Below are positions 62,522 to 64,000 of a stretch of DNA of 64,000 nucleotides, piece after piece. The notes beneath the pieces were generated by a model. That model saw nothing but the letters and a program-made list of their open reading frames with translations, did not search any database and was not told where the DNA came from. The stretch spans positions 166,374 through 230,373 of the forward strand of contig NZ_FOWQ01000009.1 in NCBI RefSeq assembly GCF_900115505.1, written 5' to 3'. Position numbers and translations under genes: made by a program. Numbering within the stretch: position 1 is the first letter of the stretch; each line of letters opens with the position of its first letter. Source of the stretch: Geodermatophilus dictyosporus (GTDB lineage: Bacteria > Actinomycetota > Actinomycetes > Mycobacteriales > Geodermatophilaceae).

Positions 62522-62835
62522 TCCGCCGGCTCGCGACGCCGTGACTCATGTTCCCGCCGTTGCCTCTCACGCTCTCGTTGTCGGGCTCGGTAGCCGGGGC
62601 TCCCGCTGTTTCCCGTGCCGACGACGCTGCAGATGAGCCTCCAGTAACTCGTCACCACGAGTTCCGGAACCGCAGGTGGGCCTCTATGTCCAGTGCCGCT
62701 CCGGACTAGGTTGGTGGCCGCGGTGGGCGTGGGTGTCTGGCTTGAGCGAAGAGCAGGATCGGGACTGCAAGTCCTGTCGCGCAGCTGGCTTCGGCCGTCA
62801 GTCGTGTCCCGTTGCCGACCTCGCGTCCACCGCCC
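62522..62835. other. Unassigned region between the zinc-ribbon remnant and the IS110 transposase
   Basis: No gene is convincing here. A 60-codon minus-strand frame (62476-62658) encodes a basic Arg/Glu-rich peptide (RARQRERERQRREHESRRRE) that I do not trust. GC content is lower than elsewhere, as expected for acquired DNA. The part next to the transposase (about 62660-62835) should contain one IS end, but I cannot define the terminus by eye. Confidence 0.4.
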
Positions 62836-63879
62836 TCAGGCCGTCGCGGTGAGCGGCTGGAGTGGGCTGGTGAGCTGGTCGGCGCGCAGGGTGCGGTAGA
62901 CGACGTCGGAGAGCCGGCGTTTGAGGCAGCGCAGTGCCTCCCGGCCAGTCTTTCCTTCGGCGCGTTTGCGTGCGTAGTAGGCGCGGCCTTCGGTGTCGGC
63001 GCGGATCTCGGTGATCGCGATCGTGTAGAGCGCGCGGTTGAGCTGGCGGTTGCCGCCGCGGTTGAGGCGATGGCGCACGGTGCGCCCGGAGGAGGCCGGA
63101 ATCGGCGCGGAGCCGTTGGCCGCGGCGAAGGCGTGCCGGGAGGGATAGCGGCGCACGTCGACGACCTCGGCCAGGATCCGGGCGGCGACGAAGACGCCGA
63201 TGCCGTAGATCCCGCTCAGCGAGCTGCCGCTCTGCTCCACCAGGGCGGCGATCTGCTCGCGCAGGCCGGCAAGCTCGGCGTGGATGGCCAGCAGCCGTGT
63301 CAGCCGCGCGTGGGTGACCGTGGCCCGGACGCTGAAGTCGTTCTCCAGTAGCGCCAGCGCCGCGCGCAGGTGACTGGAATTGGTCAGGTGGGGGAGGCGG
63401 TGCCGATAGCCGGGCCGCAGCCAGCCCAGATCGGCGTGCACCCGGTTGACGGTGGCGGTGCGCTCGGCGATGAGCTGCTCGCGGTAGTCCATCAAGACCC
63501 GCAGGTCGGCCGGCAGGCCCTCCATCGGCCGCACCGTCGGCAGGTTCGGCTCCCGAGCGGTGATCCGGGCGATCGCCACGGCATCGACTGGATCGGTCTT
63601 GCCCTGCCCGGGCCGCCCGGAGCGCTCTCGGGAGGTCAGTCCCGGCGGCACCTCCACCACGGCGATTCCGGTCTCGAGCAGGTGCATCGCGGCGGCCCAG
63701 CCGAAGTTGGTCGAGCCCTCGATGCCCACCCGCTCGACCCGGTGCTCGGCGGCGAGCGCGCTCAGGGCGGTGAAGCCGGCCGGGTCGTTGGGCAGCTGGC
63801 GGACGACCACCGCCCGGCCGCCGTCGTCGATCACCGCCACGGCCAGGGTGTCTTTGTGGCTGTCGATTCCTGCGAACAT
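62836..63879 (-). mobile_element. IS110 family transposase (347 aa)
   Basis: The DEDD transposase domain starts MFAGIDSHKDTLAVAVID (Asp6), with Glu54 in VGIEGSTNFG and Asp96/Asp99 in GKTDPVDAVAIARI. The C-terminal transposase_20 domain has LSGIYGIGVFVAARILAEVV, then SAPIPASSGRTVRHRLNRGG and NRQLNRALYTIAITEIR, with the catalytic Ser in PASSGR. Both domains are intact, so it may be active. I start at ATG 63879 (family start) not at the longer frame from 63927. IS110 elements lack terminal inverted repeats and use a bridge RNA from the noncoding end. Confidence 0.92.
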
Positions 63880-64000
63880 CCCTGCCTCCGCTGCGCCGTC
63901 GACCGCGGCCGGGCAGAGCGCGAGCACCTCAAGGGACCACGAGCCGCGTCCCCACGCCTCTATCGAGCGTCAGCTGCCCGGACTGGACCGCCGCCGGGAG
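63880..64000 (-). other. Upstream flank of the IS110 transposase, cut by the window edge
   Basis: These 121 bases precede the transposase on its own strand. In IS110-group elements the left end encodes the bridge RNA, about 150-300 nt, so most or all of this segment may belong to it. The rest lies outside the window. No ORF is supported. Confidence 0.4.

Overview
The window is chromosomal DNA from a very GC-rich actinobacterium. Almost every third codon position is G or C, GTG starts are common, coupled genes overlap in GTGA or ATGA, and prfB-ftsE-ftsX-smpB-ssrA occur in actinobacterial order. The tmRNA tag ends in YALAA. My impression is a Geodermatophilaceae-like organism (Blastococcus/Geodermatophilus/Modestobacter), but that placement is inference.

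Layout. 1-2.1 kb: end of an unknown gene, small genes, CutA and a relic of an alcohol dehydrogenase. 2.1-14.8 kb: housekeeping block (RF2, FtsEX, SmpB, tmRNA). About 8 kb of metabolic genes sit between smpB and ssrA: an oxidoreductase/amidohydrolase/VOC operon, acetyltransferase, DASS transporter and a CorA magnesium channel. corA is preceded by a proline-rich leader ORF and two mutually exclusive hairpins. 14.8-25.4 kb: a broken Lrp/AsnC gene and stand-alone enzymes (secreted esterase, MetX-like hydrolase, NmrA-like SDR, K+ channel, acyl-CoA ligase, patatin, secreted GDPD, DsbA-like protein). 25.4-31.6 kb: VapBC and a TetR-controlled divergent acyl-CoA catabolic unit. 31.6-42.4 kb: a long minus-strand catabolic locus with a divergent LacI regulator. 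It holds an asparaginase, an imidase-like deacetylase, an MFS carrier, two SDRs, a zinc-ribbon protein, PxpA, and a set (biotin carboxylase, biotin carrier, PxpB, PxpC) equivalent to a split urea carboxylase. 42.5-47.4 kb: MarR/YceI, a shortened acetyltransferase, TypA/BipA and a DUF5994 protein. 47.5-50.5 kb: a TauE/SafE exporter behind a cysteine-containing leader peptide, and a Pit phosphate transporter with its DUF47 partner. 50.6-56.2 kb: an ECF sigma factor divergent from a zinc-finger anti-sigma-like gene that heads a copper-handling operon (CopCD, YcnI, Sco1, unknown membrane protein). 56.2-60.5 kb: a four-gene unit (nucleotidyltransferase, TagF/TagB-like polymerase, HAD phosphatase, polyol dehydrogenase) that looks like an alditol-phosphate polymer pathway. 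60.6-64 kb: an M23 peptidase, tRNA-Ala(GGC), a decayed zinc-binding gene and an IS110-family transposase.

The observations I rate highest are the putative Mg2+-responsive attenuator before corA (12958-13064), the split urea-carboxylase-like lactam/amide locus (31588-42397), the cysteine leader peptide (48679-48762), the alditol-phosphate polymer locus (56228-60501), and a structured ~70-bp repeat that follows the stop codons of two unrelated genes (14227 and 43691).
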